This document shows, piece after piece, positions 1-7,667 of a stretch of 17,916 nt of DNA. Below the pieces are notes generated by a model that was not told the origin of the DNA, did no database searches, and saw nothing but the letters and a program-made list of their open reading frames with translations. The position numbers and the translations under genes are program-made. The number at the start of each line of letters is the position of its first letter. The first letter of the stretch is position 1. Source of the stretch: an uncultured Rubrobacteraceae bacterium (GTDB lineage Bacteria; Actinomycetota; Rubrobacteria; Rubrobacterales; Rubrobacteraceae); NCBI GenBank assembly GCA_902806015.1, contig CADCUZ010000006.1, positions 1-17,916 on the forward strand, in the 5' to 3' direction.

Positions 1-1
1 C

Positions 2-109
2 GGGGAGATGGCCCAGGCGATGACCGAGGACACCGGCGCCGAGGGCGACATGACAGAGCATGCCAAGGGCAAGGTCGACCAGATGGGGCAGGAGATGTTC
101 GAGGATTGA
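2..109 (+). CDS. C-terminal fragment of an unrecognised small acidic protein
   Basis: An open frame enters from the left edge and ends at TGA 107-109, giving about 35 residues. It is rich in Glu, Asp, Gly and Met and contains the stretch EHAKGKVDQMGQEMFED. The hydrophilic, Gly/Lys/Gln-containing end loosely recalls CsbD-like or antitoxin-like small stress proteins, but the similarity is too weak to name a family. The start lies outside the window, so length and regulation cannot be judged. The next gene runs in the opposite direction, so the two are convergent with only 37 bases between their stops. Confidence 0.45.
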   Translation, partial: GEMAQAMTEDTGAEGDMTEHAKGKVDQMGQEMFED

Positions 110-146
110 CCGGCCCCGCCGCGGACCCTCTGCCCCCGTTTGCGAG

Positions 147-715
147 TTACTCGGCGACGATCTTGCCGTACGTGGCGGGCATCGACACCTCGAAGACGTT
201 GCCGTAAACGCCGTTATCGTTCAGGTCCACGCCGTGCTGCACGACGGCGAAGTTGCCGAGGTTCCCGGCCACCTCGGGCGAGACGCGGAACCTTCGTGAG
301 AAGCGGAGTTCTCCCTCTCCGTTGGAGACCGGGAAGCGGTCCAGGGCGCCGCTCGCCGGGTTCGCGTCGCCGCGGGGTTCGCGTCGCCGCGGGTCGTGAA
401 GGAGGCCGGGATCGGCCCGTAGAACGGCGCACCCTCGGTGACGCTTACGAGGCCGTGTCGGCGGCGAGGCCCGGGCACTCGCTGACGGCCTGCGGCCTGC
501 CGAGGATGTGCTGGGGGCGGGACAGGTTCGGCTTCCGGCCGTCCGACCCGCTCCTGGCCTCCGCTGCGCGCCCCTCACCTCAAGCTCGGCGCCTCCGCCC
601 CCGGGCCGTCGAGCGGGGCCCCGAACTCACCGCCCCCGGCCCGCGCGAACGCCACCGGGACGAGGGCAAGCGCCACCAACACGGCCAACAACAGAGAAGC
701 GCAGATCTTTCTCTT
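147..715 (-). pseudogene. Secreted CHRD-like protein, broken
   Basis: Read on the minus strand, a signal peptide (KICASLLLAVLVALALVPVAFARA) is followed by GGGEFGAPLDG, then in another frame CPGLAADT and VSVTEGAPFYGPIPASFTTRG, then in a third frame LDRFPVSNGEGELRF and VVQHGVDLNDNGVYG up to TAA at 147-149. The HGVDLNDNG motif and the VTEGAPFYGP block are typical of secreted actinobacterial proteins with CHRD-related domains; their function is unknown. Lesions: the codon after a perfect GGAGAGGAGG ribosome site is AAG (713-715) where ATG is expected; one or two frameshifts lie around 440-575, where the central domain also looks shortened; and an exact 17-bp tandem duplication sits at 358-391. 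Removing one copy of the duplication fuses FTTRGDANPASGALDRF in one frame. Family assignment is from recalled motifs. Confidence 0.6.
358..391. repeat. 17-bp exact tandem duplication inside the CHRD-like pseudogene
   Basis: The unit GGGTTCGCGTCGCCGCG occurs at 358-374 and again at 375-391 with no mismatch. Its length is not a multiple of three, so it shifts the minus-strand frame. Deleting one unit restores continuous coding of the protein's second half. Confidence 0.9.
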
Positions 716-1050
716 GGCCTCCTCCTCTCCGGGTGACCCTTCCAGCGGGCCCGCGGGGTACGGCACACGACCGTACGCAGAGGAACTCCTTCCGGATGGC
801 GGCCGTACCGACCGCGTACTGTGGGCCGGGGCGGTACACTCGTCTTCTGTACCGGGTAGCACGGTTCACGCTGGCGGCGCACCCGATCTCGGGCGCGGTT
901 GTCTCCGCCCTGATGGTTTCGATCTTCGGCGGGCAGCCCCGCCGGGGTGGAACGGCCCGGCCCCCTGGTGCAAAATGATCCCGGCCGCCGCGGGCGGCCC
1001 GCCTGGGGGGGACGGTCGGGAATAGAGGCGCACAAAATGGGAGGTAACGG
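716..1050. other. Spacer between divergent genes; no gene seen
   Basis: This 335-base stretch separates the minus-strand CHRD-like pseudogene from the carboxypeptidase gene. Its open frames lack protein-like composition and start signals. It should hold the promoters for both directions; I could not place -35/-10 boxes with confidence. The left half holds a dense cluster of GTAC palindromes, listed separately. Confidence 0.5.
758..854. promoter_or_regulatory. Cluster of six GTAC sites, two forming inverted repeats
   Basis: GTAC starts at 758, 773, 805, 816, 834 and 849. Two pairs form 6-bp inverted repeats: GTACGG at 758-763 with CCGTAC at 771-776 (7-base spacer), and CGGTAC at 832-837 with GTACCG at 849-854 (11-base spacer). 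In both pairs the GTAC cores are 15 bases apart. At this base composition about 0.3 GTAC would be expected in 95 bases. The position between divergent genes suggests a repeated operator; the binding protein is unknown. Confidence 0.4.
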
Positions 1051-2286
1051 TTGAGACTGAGGACGTGCCGCGCGCATGGGATCGTGACGCTGATCCTCTT
1101 CTCCCTCGCCTTCCTGGTCTTTCCCGCCCCCGACCGGGCCGACGCCCAGAAGAACGGCCTCTCCAACCCGCCCGGCGCCCCGAAGCTCGACGCCGTGTCG
1201 TGGGCGGTGGTGGACCGGGAGACCGGCCTCTACCTCGCCGGCAAGGACCCGGACAAGCGGGTCCCCACAGCCTCAACCACCAAGGTCATGGTCGCCCTCG
1301 TCGCGCTTGATGGCGGGGCGAAGCTCGACAAGGAGGTGACCGTCTCCGAGAACGCCGCCTCCTACGCCGGGGGCCTGTACAGCGCCGCGGGCCTCTACCC
1401 TTACGACCGCGTGAGCCTCCGGGAGCTTCTCGAGGCCGTCCTCGTCCCCTCCGGTACCGACGCGGTGTACGCGCTCGCGGAGCACCTCGGCGGCGGCAGC
1501 GTGGAGGAGTTCGTCGGCAAGATGAACGACAAGGCCAAAGAGATGGGCCTGGAGAACACCCACTTCGAGAACCCGGCAGGCCTCGACGTCCGCGGCCACT
1601 ATTCCAGCGCCAGGGACCTGGCGGAGATCACGCGCGAGGCCCTGAAGTACCCAGAGTTCCGCGAGATCGTGGGCAAGGCCCAGATCACCATTACCACCCA
1701 GGACAGGGAGATACCGCTCGACACCACCAACCTCCTCGTCGCCCCAAACTCGGGCTACGACTACGACGCCGCCATCGGCGTCAAGACGGGCACCTCGCCC
1801 GCGGCCGGACCGTCCCTAATCTCCGCCGCCGAGACGGACGACGAGTCCTACGTCGCCGTGGTGCTGGGCGCCGCCGAAGACCTCTACCGCTTCGAGGCCT
1901 CCCGGACGGCCCTGGAGTACGCCTTCGGGGACTTCGGGGAGAAATCGTTCGTTAAGATGGACGACCCCTTCAAGAAGCTCCAGCTCCCGTACCGCCGAGA
2001 AGAGTCCGTACGGCTCGTCGCCGCGAAGACAATATCGGGCCTCGCCGGGCCCGGCCTGAAGGTCGAGCGCCGGGTACGGACCGAGAAGGAGGCCCCGCCG
2101 TCGGCGGAGGCCGGCAAGAAGCTCGGGACGGTCGAGGTGCTCGTGGACGGCCGCAGCGCCGGGACCGCCCCGCTCGTCGCCGCGAAGGGCTACGAGGAGG
2201 CGGGCCTCTGGCAGAAGATTCGGTACTGGACGGGTGGGGCCTTGAAGGGAATCTCTAACTGGATCTCCGAAACGGCAGCGAGCTGA
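1051..2286 (+). CDS. D-alanyl-D-alanine carboxypeptidase, penicillin-binding protein 5 / DacF type
   Basis: 411 aa. The family trims the terminal D-Ala from peptidoglycan pentapeptides outside the membrane and is the target of beta-lactams (S11 peptidases). A TTG start is chosen because GGGAGGTAA lies just upstream and the product then begins with a signal peptide (RLRTCRAHGIVTLILFSLAF, residues 2-21, with DADA-like processing near 31). The SxxK motif is STTK (75-78) and KTGTS is at 245-249. The second motif reads SGTDA (134-138), where SxN is usual. The C-terminal end is amphipathic and aromatic (LWQKIRYWTGGALKGISNWI), fitting the membrane-anchoring helix of this family. It is followed 54 bases later by a kinase gene on the same strand. 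Family identity is secure; substrate preference is inferred. Confidence 0.93.
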   Translation: MRLRTCRAHGIVTLILFSLAFLVFPAPDRADAQKNGLSNPPGAPKLDAVSWAVVDRETGLYLAGKDPDKRVPTASTTKVMVALVALDGGAKLDKEVTVSENAASYAGGLYSAAGLYPYDRVSLRELLEAVLVPSGTDAVYALAEHLGGGSVEEFVGKMNDKAKEMGLENTHFENPAGLDVRGHYSSARDLAEITREALKYPEFREIVGKAQITITTQDREIPLDTTNLLVAPNSGYDYDAAIGVKTGTSPAAGPSLISAAETDDESYVAVVLGAAEDLYRFEASRTALEYAFGDFGEKSFVKMDDPFKKLQLPYRREESVRLVAAKTISGLAGPGLKVERRVRTEKEAPPSAEAGKKLGTVEVLVDGRSAGTAPLVAAKGYEEAGLWQKIRYWTGGALKGISNWISETAAS

Positions 2287-2340
2287 GCGTCGCCCCAAAC
2301 AGCCTCGCAAAAGACGTAACGGACCACGCAGACGGGTAGA

Positions 2341-3612
2341 ATGCGTGACGTGAATCGGACCACCGTAGACGGCCGTTACGTCCTTTCCCGTCCCGTAGGC
2401 GGCGGTGCCATGGCGGAGGTTTTCCTGGCCCACGACGGGGTGCTCGACCGGGATGTCGCCCTCAAGATCCTAAGGAACCAGTACGCCAACGACGGGGAGT
2501 TCGTCGAGCGCTTCAGGCGCGAGGCCAGGAGCGCGGCGAGCCTCTCCCACCCGAACATCGTCCCCGTCTACGACCGCGGGGACACCGAAGACGGCTCCTC
2601 CTACATCGCGATGGAGTACGTCCCTGGCGGCACCCTCAAGGAGCGGCTGGACGAGAGGGGCCCAATAGAGCCGGATAGGGCACTCGCCGCCACGGCCCAG
2701 GTGGCGGAGGCCCTGGGGGCCGCCCACGCCAAGGGCGTGATCCACCGCGACATAAAGCCGCAGAACATCCTCCTCACGGAGACGGGCCACCTCAAGGTGG
2801 CGGACTTCGGCATCGCCCGCGCCGCCTCGGCGGCCACGATCTCCGCGACGAACGCGGTCTTCGGCACGGCGGGCTACCTCTCGCCGGAGCAGGCCCTGGG
2901 CGAGCCGGCCACCCCCAAGAGCGACCTCTACTCCCTGGGCGTCGTCCTCTACGAGATGCTCACGGGTGCCGTGCCCTACAGGGCGGACAACCCCGTGGCC
3001 GTCTGCATGAAGCACGTCACCGAACCCCTGCGTCCGCCCCGCAAGCTCGACCCGACGATCCCGTCGGCGGTGGACGCCCTGGTCGTGAAGATGCTCGCCA
3101 AGGATCCGACCGACCGACCCGCGAGCGCCTCGGAGCTCCTGGACGACATAGAACGCGTCCGGGCCGGCCAAGCCCCGCCGCTGCCCACCCCGAGAGGCCC
3201 AACGCCGCGTCTCGGCGTCCCGGCGAAGCCCGCGCCCGCCCGCGCCGCCGCGGACTCCAACCGGACGCCCCCCCCGCCACAAGCGCAGCCGCCCAGCCGC
3301 CCAGACCGGCGCCGGAAGGCGGTCTGGGGGATCCTGGCCTGCGTGCTCTTCGGAATCGTCCTGCTCGGCTCGGCGTTGGGCCCCTCGCACGGCCCGGGTG
3401 AGGAGGTGACCGTAAACCGGGCGCAGGACGTGGCCCGCGGGGGCCTCGCCTCCCCGACCGCAGGTATCGGGGGGGATGGGGGCGCAGGTACCGGGGACGC
3501 CCCACAGCCGGTCCCGAACCCACCGCCCTCGACGCCGCCGGCGTCCGCGCCGCCCGCGTCCGCGCCCCCGGACGACGGGCCCGGCCAGTCCCAGTACGCC
3601 GGCGGCGGTTAG
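2341..3612 (+). CDS. PknB-type membrane Ser/Thr protein kinase without PASTA repeats
   Basis: 423 aa. The Hanks-type kinase domain spans about 12-270: glycine loop VGGGAMAEV (19-27), Lys42 in VALKIL, Glu in the C-helix near 61, HRDIKPQN (135-142, catalytic Asp137), DFG (155-157) and GTAGYLSPEQ closing the activation loop. A Pro/Ala-rich juxtamembrane linker leads to one membrane segment (about 326-349), leaving roughly 70 extracellular residues that are Gly/Pro/Ala-rich and low-complexity. The PASTA repeats typical of PknB, which sense muropeptides, are absent, so the external input is unclear. ATG 2341 is used; the ribosome site is weak and a GTG at 2350 is possible. The gene lies between a peptidoglycan carboxypeptidase and a peroxiredoxin, which is compatible with a cell-wall or stress role, by inference only. 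Confidence 0.92.
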   Translation: MRDVNRTTVDGRYVLSRPVGGGAMAEVFLAHDGVLDRDVALKILRNQYANDGEFVERFRREARSAASLSHPNIVPVYDRGDTEDGSSYIAMEYVPGGTLKERLDERGPIEPDRALAATAQVAEALGAAHAKGVIHRDIKPQNILLTETGHLKVADFGIARAASAATISATNAVFGTAGYLSPEQALGEPATPKSDLYSLGVVLYEMLTGAVPYRADNPVAVCMKHVTEPLRPPRKLDPTIPSAVDALVVKMLAKDPTDRPASASELLDDIERVRAGQAPPLPTPRGPTPRLGVPAKPAPARAAADSNRTPPPPQAQPPSRPDRRRKAVWGILACVLFGIVLLGSALGPSHGPGEEVTVNRAQDVARGGLASPTAGIGGDGGAGTGDAPQPVPNPPPSTPPASAPPASAPPDDGPGQSQYAGGG

Positions 3613-3662
3613 CGGCCCGGCAGTGCGATCGTGCCCAAGTAAACCGAACGGAGGAGTTTTCG

Positions 3663-4415
3663 ATGGCTGACCTCGACGTCGGGCGTACCGCCCCATCTTT
3701 CGAGTTACCCGACCAGCAGGATCACCCCTGGAGTCTTTCCGGGCAGTTGGAGGTCTGCCCGGCGGTGCTCGTCTTCTACCGCGGCGACTGGTGCCCGTAC
3801 TGCAACGGCCAGCTGGCGTCCTACGCGAGAAAATACGGCGAGTTTGAGGGGCGGGGGGCGCAGCTCGCCGGCATCAGCGTGGACCCGCCGCGCAACAACG
3901 CGGGGATGGTCGGGAAGCTACAGATCCCCTACCCCCTCCTGAGCGACGCCAGGGGAGAGGTCGCCCACGCATACGGCCTCTGGAACGAGAAGGAGAACGT
4001 GGCCACCCCCGCCGTCGTGGTCGTGGACCGCTCCGGTGAGGTCAGCTACCTCTACGCCGGCTCGGACTTCGCCGACCGTCCGACGGACGAGGAACTCTTC
4101 GCGGCCCTGGACGCGCTCGGCGAGCGCGGCGTGCCGGGCTCCCGGATAGAGCGCCGCACCGGCGGCCCGGAGCTCAGGACGACGGCCGCCGAGGCCCGCG
4201 ACGGCAACGTCCGCCCGGCCCGCCCGCCGATGGACCTCGACGAGCTCCACGCCTACTACCGGGGCGCCTTCTCCACCACCACCGTGCTCGGCGGCCGCCT
4301 CACCGGCCGCCTGCTCCGCAGTGCTTCTAGGGAGGTCACCCGCCACCAGGAGCTCGTCCGCAACTACGCCAGGGCCACCCAAGAGAGCGCCGACCTGGTG
4401 CGGGAGCTGTCCTGA
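3663..4415 (+). CDS. Peroxiredoxin-like (AhpC/TSA) protein with a C-terminal extension
   Basis: 250 aa. The thioredoxin-fold part (about 1-155) has the AhpC/TSA pattern: PSFELPD near 11, then FYRGDWCPYCNGQL with Cys44 and Cys47, GISVDPP, and TPAVVVVDRSG. Members reduce hydroperoxides with thiols; here the CPYC spacing also resembles thioredoxin, so a disulfide reductase role is possible. GGAGGAG precedes the ATG. Residues 156-250 are unlike the core: a basic linker followed by MDLDELHAYYRGAFSTTTV and a long helical, Arg-rich end. The stop overlaps the first recoverable codon of the DUF4174 remnant, suggesting the two were co-translated. The cytoplasmic location follows from the lack of a signal peptide. 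Confidence 0.88.
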   Translation: MADLDVGRTAPSFELPDQQDHPWSLSGQLEVCPAVLVFYRGDWCPYCNGQLASYARKYGEFEGRGAQLAGISVDPPRNNAGMVGKLQIPYPLLSDARGEVAHAYGLWNEKENVATPAVVVVDRSGEVSYLYAGSDFADRPTDEELFAALDALGERGVPGSRIERRTGGPELRTTAAEARDGNVRPARPPMDLDELHAYYRGAFSTTTVLGGRLTGRLLRSASREVTRHQELVRNYARATQESADLVRELS

Positions 4416-4763
4416 TCCCCGCCCTTGCGGCCCAACGCGGAACGAACCGCCTACTCCTGATCTTCGCCCCCACCCCGGCTGACGAGCGATACGTCGGCCA
4501 ACGCCGCCTCTTGCAAAACCATGGGGCCGCCTTCCGGGACAGGGGCCTGCTCACGCTAGACTCTTTCGAGGATGGCCCCACTGGGGGGTCGCCAGACGGG
4601 AGTTCGGGATCGGCTGGGGGGCCTTCGCCGTCGTGCTCGTCGGCAAAGAGGGCGGCGAGAAGCTCCGCTCCACCGATCCCCTCCGGCCGCGAGACCTCCT
4701 CGACCGCATAGATGCCCCATGCCCATGCGCCGGCGCGAGATGCGCGAGAACGACGCCGGTTAG
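4412..4763 (+). pseudogene. DUF4174 protein, split by two frameshifts
   Basis: Three pieces in three frames line up as one DUF4174 protein. The first is LIPALAAQRGTNRLLLIFAP ... YVGQRRLLQNHGAAFRDRG from 4412. The second is REFGIGWGAFAVVLVGKEGG with KLRSTDPLRPRDLLDRIDA. The third is MPMRRREMRENDAG, ending at TAG 4761-4763. FAVVLVGKxGG followed by KLRS and the IDA-MPMRRxEMR end are the signatures of the family, whose function is unknown. The shifts fall near 4570-4590 and in the C-run around 4727-4731 (GATGCCCCATG). No ordinary start codon precedes the first piece, which overlaps the peroxiredoxin stop, so a start may also be lost. Such proteins are about 110-150 aa, which fits the summed length. 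Confidence 0.75.
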
Positions 4764-4886
4764 CGGCCGCGAAGGACCGGGACTCCCGTAGTAAGGTACC
4801 GCCCACCGCTTCGACGGGGCTCTCCCTCGCGTCCGGTCCTTCGGGCTAGAATGATCTTCATGTAAGAGCCTGGATCGGAGCCACGG

Positions 4887-5849
4887 ATGCTCGTGAACGG
4901 TGAGGGGCGGTTGCGCGCCGGGTGGCGGCTGCTCTTTCAGTTCCTGCTTAATTACGCGGTCGCCGCGATGGCCGGATCCCTGGTGCTCGCCGCGACCGGG
5001 GGTCCCGCGGCGGGCGGGATCGCGCGATCTTCTTCGGCTTCGAACGTCCCCCTCTACGCCGTCGCCGCGCTCGCGGCGGTGGCGAGCGTCTGGGCCGCCG
5101 GACGGTTCCTGGACAGACGCCCCTTTTCCGGTTTTGGCCTGCGCCTGAGCCGCGCCTGGTGGTCCGATTTCGCATTCGGCCTGCTCCTCGGCGCCTCCCT
5201 CATCTCGGGGATCTTCCTCTTTGAGCTCGCGGCCGGGTGGGTCACGGTCACGGGCGCGCTTCGGGTGGTGGACGGCGGCGCCTTTTTTCCGGCCATCCTG
5301 GCGCCGGTCGTGCTCTTCTTATGCGTGGGCTTCTACGAGGAGCTGATCACCCGAGGCTACCAGCTGACGAACCTCGCGGAAGGATTCAACGTTCCGGGGA
5401 TCGGGCCCACGGGAGCGATACTCCTGGCATGGGTCCTATCCTCCTCCTTTTTCGGCCTGCTCCACGCCTTCAACCCGAACGCGACGGTCCTGAGTACCCT
5501 CAACATCGCGCTGGCCGGCATGATGCTGGGCCTCGGGTACGTCCAGACCGGCGAGCTCGCCATACCCGTTGGCCTCCACATCACCTGGAATTTTTTCCAG
5601 GGCAACGTCTTCGGCCTCCCCGTCAGCGGTCGCGACCCCGCGGGCGCCACCTTCCTAACAATCGAACAAACGGGTCCCGACCTGTGGACCGGCGGGCCCT
5701 TCGGCCCAGAAGGTGGCCTCCTCGCCCCGGCGGCCATGGTCCTCGGCCTAGTTCTGATCTCCCTCCGCGTCCGCCGCCGCACCGGCAAGCTCTCGTTCCA
5801 CACGCCCCTCGCCGAAAGCCCAACCGCCGACCACCATACCGCCCGCTGA
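4887..5849 (+). CDS. CPBP-family intramembrane metalloprotease (CAAX protease/bacteriocin-processing type)
   Basis: 320 aa, strongly hydrophobic with about seven or eight predicted membrane spans. The three family motifs are present in order: EELITRGY (151-158; Glu151, Glu152 and Arg156), FFGLLH (188-193; His193) and HITWN (231-235; His231 and Asn235). These Glu/His residues form the metal-dependent active site of CAAX prenyl protease 2-like enzymes. In bacteria the substrates are mostly unknown; some members process peptides or confer self-immunity. A GGAG element lies upstream of the ATG. The gene stands alone, with the DUF4174 remnant 123 bases before it and a convergent DUF1360 gene after it, so context gives no substrate hint. 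All catalytic residues are intact. Confidence 0.92.
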   Translation: MLVNGEGRLRAGWRLLFQFLLNYAVAAMAGSLVLAATGGPAAGGIARSSSASNVPLYAVAALAAVASVWAAGRFLDRRPFSGFGLRLSRAWWSDFAFGLLLGASLISGIFLFELAAGWVTVTGALRVVDGGAFFPAILAPVVLFLCVGFYEELITRGYQLTNLAEGFNVPGIGPTGAILLAWVLSSSFFGLLHAFNPNATVLSTLNIALAGMMLGLGYVQTGELAIPVGLHITWNFFQGNVFGLPVSGRDPAGATFLTIEQTGPDLWTGGPFGPEGGLLAPAAMVLGLVLISLRVRRRTGKLSFHTPLAESPTADHHTAR

Positions 5850-5889
5850 ACTCACGAGGACGCGGTAAGCGGTGGGTTTGGAGGGGAGG

Positions 5890-5903
5890 CCGGCCGCGGC
5901 CGG
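5890..5903. repeat. 14-bp GC palindrome between convergent genes
   Basis: CCGGCCGCGGCCGG is a perfect palindrome in the 72-base gap between the CPBP protease stop and the DUF1360 stop. It could form a very stable hairpin serving both converging transcripts, but no T-run follows on either side, so calling it a terminator is only a guess. Confidence 0.4.
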
Positions 5904-5921
5904 GGCAGGGACCGCGGGGTT

Positions 5922-6425
5922 CTAAGCCCGGTTCATGAGTGCCTTGTACGCCTGGTGCAGGTGGTCGGAGATGGTGACCACGGCGAATATCGTGGCCACA
6001 AGGCGGGTGACGCGCGGCACGAGCACGAGCCCGTAGGTAAAGAAGGAGGCCAACCACACGCCCAAGCAGAACTTGCATGTCAGGAGTTCGCCTACGGACC
6101 TCCGCAGGCCCTCACCGCGAGGCTCCTCGTCGACCTTTTTGGGACTTTCCTTCTCCCGAAGCTCGGTAAACGGGGCGCGTAGGGGGCTCGTAACCGCGTC
6201 CTCGGCCCCGACCAGGCTCAGCTTGTGGGTGGCCATCCCGAGCAGAGCGATGTCCCTAACGTCCACCCGTTCCGGTAGAGACCTCCCCGAACCCCTGACC
6301 ACCAGAAGGAACGCAGCGAAGAGCGCGTTAAAGATCCCCGCCAGTACCCCGTACGACGAGAGCGATATGTCTTCGCCCTTCTTGTAACCCTCGAAGATGC
6401 CGTCGGGCGTTTTGTTGTCGCTCAT
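5922..6425 (-). CDS. DUF1360 membrane protein
   Basis: 167 aa. The DUF1360 signature is clear: a first hydrophobic segment (about 26-44), DIALLGMATHKLSLV (58-72) ending near SPLRAPFTE (80-88), a charged loop (89-108), then LLTCKFCLGVWLA (114-126) with Cys117 and Cys120 and a last hydrophobic pair up to 155. Function is unknown; in Bacillus subtilis the relative YjbQ/YngL-type genes are described only as membrane proteins, a recollection I would not lean on. GAGGGG lies 6 bases before the ATG. The gene is divergent from the short-chain dehydrogenase, so a shared control region of 308 bases is likely. No damage is seen. Confidence 0.88.
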   Translation of the reverse strand: MSDNKTPDGIFEGYKKGEDISLSSYGVLAGIFNALFAAFLLVVRGSGRSLPERVDVRDIALLGMATHKLSLVGAEDAVTSPLRAPFTELREKESPKKVDEEPRGEGLRRSVGELLTCKFCLGVWLASFFTYGLVLVPRVTRLVATIFAVVTISDHLHQAYKALMNRA

Positions 6426-6733
6426 GATTGCCCCTCGTACTCGACGCGCTGGGTGGGTGCTGTTTGGGGTATCCCCAAGGTGCGGCCCCGCCTAAACCTG
6501 CCTCCAGCTGGCCCAGAGCATCACGGGCAGGGGTCGCGGTCCTGGGGTTCGCCCTTCCCCCGGGCGCATATTCAGGGAACGGTTGCCCCCTCTCGAAGCC
6601 CGTAGCGAAGTTATCGGGGCCCAAATATGGCCCGAAAGGTGCATACCTGGTGGGCACGAGGCACCCGGGTGAAGGGTAACGGGCGGGTCCACCGGGTATA
6701 AGCGGGGTTACGCCTAACCAGAAAGGGGCCCCC
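6426..6733. promoter_or_regulatory. Divergent promoter region between DUF1360 gene and SDR gene
   Basis: No coding sequence is convincing here. A perfect palindrome CACCCGGGTG lies at 6662-6671, and an imperfect repeat, GGGCC...GGCCC around CAAATAT, lies near 6619-6635. GGGTATAAG at 6694-6702 sits about 32 bases before the SDR start and could be a -10 element; GGGTAT resembles the -10 of SigB-type stress promoters, but no good matching -35 is visible. The SDR ribosome site is AAAGGGG at about 6721-6728. Confidence 0.3.
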
Positions 6734-7633
6734 ATGACCGACGACCAGCACACCCAGCAAGACCCGACCACGCAGTACCCACAGCCGCAGTACCCGGAGC
6801 AGACCCAGATGGACCAGCACCCGGGCCTCGAACAGGAGATGGGGCCCAAACCCGATTACGGGTACGAGACCTACCGGGGCAGCGGAAGGTTGCAAGGTAA
6901 GAAGGCCGTCATCACCGGTGGTGACTCCGGCATCGGCCGGGCCGTCGCGCTCGCGTTCGCCCGCGAGGGGGCCGACGTTTTGATCTCCTACCTCGAAGAG
7001 GAGGAGGCGGACGCGACGGAGACCGCCAGCGTCGTCGAAGACGCCGGCATGAAGTGCGTGAAGGTGCCCGGCGACATCGTCGAAGAAGCCCAGTGCCAGG
7101 CGATAATCCAGAAGGCCGTCGACGAGTTCGGCGGGATAGACGTTCTGGTGAACAACGCGGCCCACCAGATGACGGTGAACGGGATAGCCGACATCTCGAC
7201 CGAGCTGCTGGACCGCACCTTCAAGACCAATATCTACGCGATGTTCTGGCTGGTAAAGGCGGCGCTGCCGCACATGCCGCGGGGCGGCTCCATCATAAAC
7301 ACCTGCTCCATCCAGGCCTACCAGCCCTCGCCGCCCCTGCTCCCCTACTCCGCAACCAAGGGCGCCATCATCACCTTCACCAAGGGCCTCGCCCAAGAGG
7401 TCGTGCAGTACGGGCTGCGGGCCAACTCCGTAGCGCCGGGCCCGGTGTGGACCCCGATCATCCCGGCCTCCATGCCGGCCGACACGGTCTCCCAGTTCGG
7501 TGGCACGAGCCCCATGGGCCGCCCAGCCCAGCCCGCCGAGCTGGCCCCCGCCTTCGTCTTTCTCGCCTCCCAGGAGGCAAGCTACGTCAACGGCGAAACC
7601 CTCGGCGTCACCGGGGGCCAGCCGCTGCCGTAA
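6734..7633 (+). CDS. Short-chain dehydrogenase/reductase, general-stress (YdaD/YhdF) subtype
   Basis: 299 aa, NAD(P)-dependent oxidoreductase of the classical SDR fold. The cofactor glycine motif is TGGDSGIG (61-68); NNAA starts at 140; the catalytic residues are Ser192 (CSIQAY), Tyr205 and Lys209 (YSATK); PGPVWTP follows. The N-terminal 50 residues are Gln/Pro-rich with PGLEQEMGPKPDY and YRGSGRLQGK, a hallmark of the subgroup containing Bacillus general stress protein 39 and E. coli YghA. The natural substrate is not known. The protein is cytoplasmic and probably a tetramer by family. The gene is a single unit: divergent from DUF1360 and closed by a strong hairpin 35 bases after its stop. 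That fits a separately induced stress gene, by inference. Confidence 0.92.
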   Translation: MTDDQHTQQDPTTQYPQPQYPEQTQMDQHPGLEQEMGPKPDYGYETYRGSGRLQGKKAVITGGDSGIGRAVALAFAREGADVLISYLEEEEADATETASVVEDAGMKCVKVPGDIVEEAQCQAIIQKAVDEFGGIDVLVNNAAHQMTVNGIADISTELLDRTFKTNIYAMFWLVKAALPHMPRGGSIINTCSIQAYQPSPPLLPYSATKGAIITFTKGLAQEVVQYGLRANSVAPGPVWTPIIPASMPADTVSQFGGTSPMGRPAQPAELAPAFVFLASQEASYVNGETLGVTGGQPLP

Positions 7634-7667
7634 TACGCGGCCACCTCCCCCAAACGAATACCGAGTC

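Noticed and set aside
345..400. CRISPR-like or satellite repeat
   Set aside because: Only two directly adjacent copies with no spacers; it is a simple tandem duplication.
2470..3696. Minus-strand 408-codon open frame opposite the kinase gene
   Set aside because: Arg/Gly-rich translation typical of antisense GC-rich DNA; the plus strand carries a full kinase domain.
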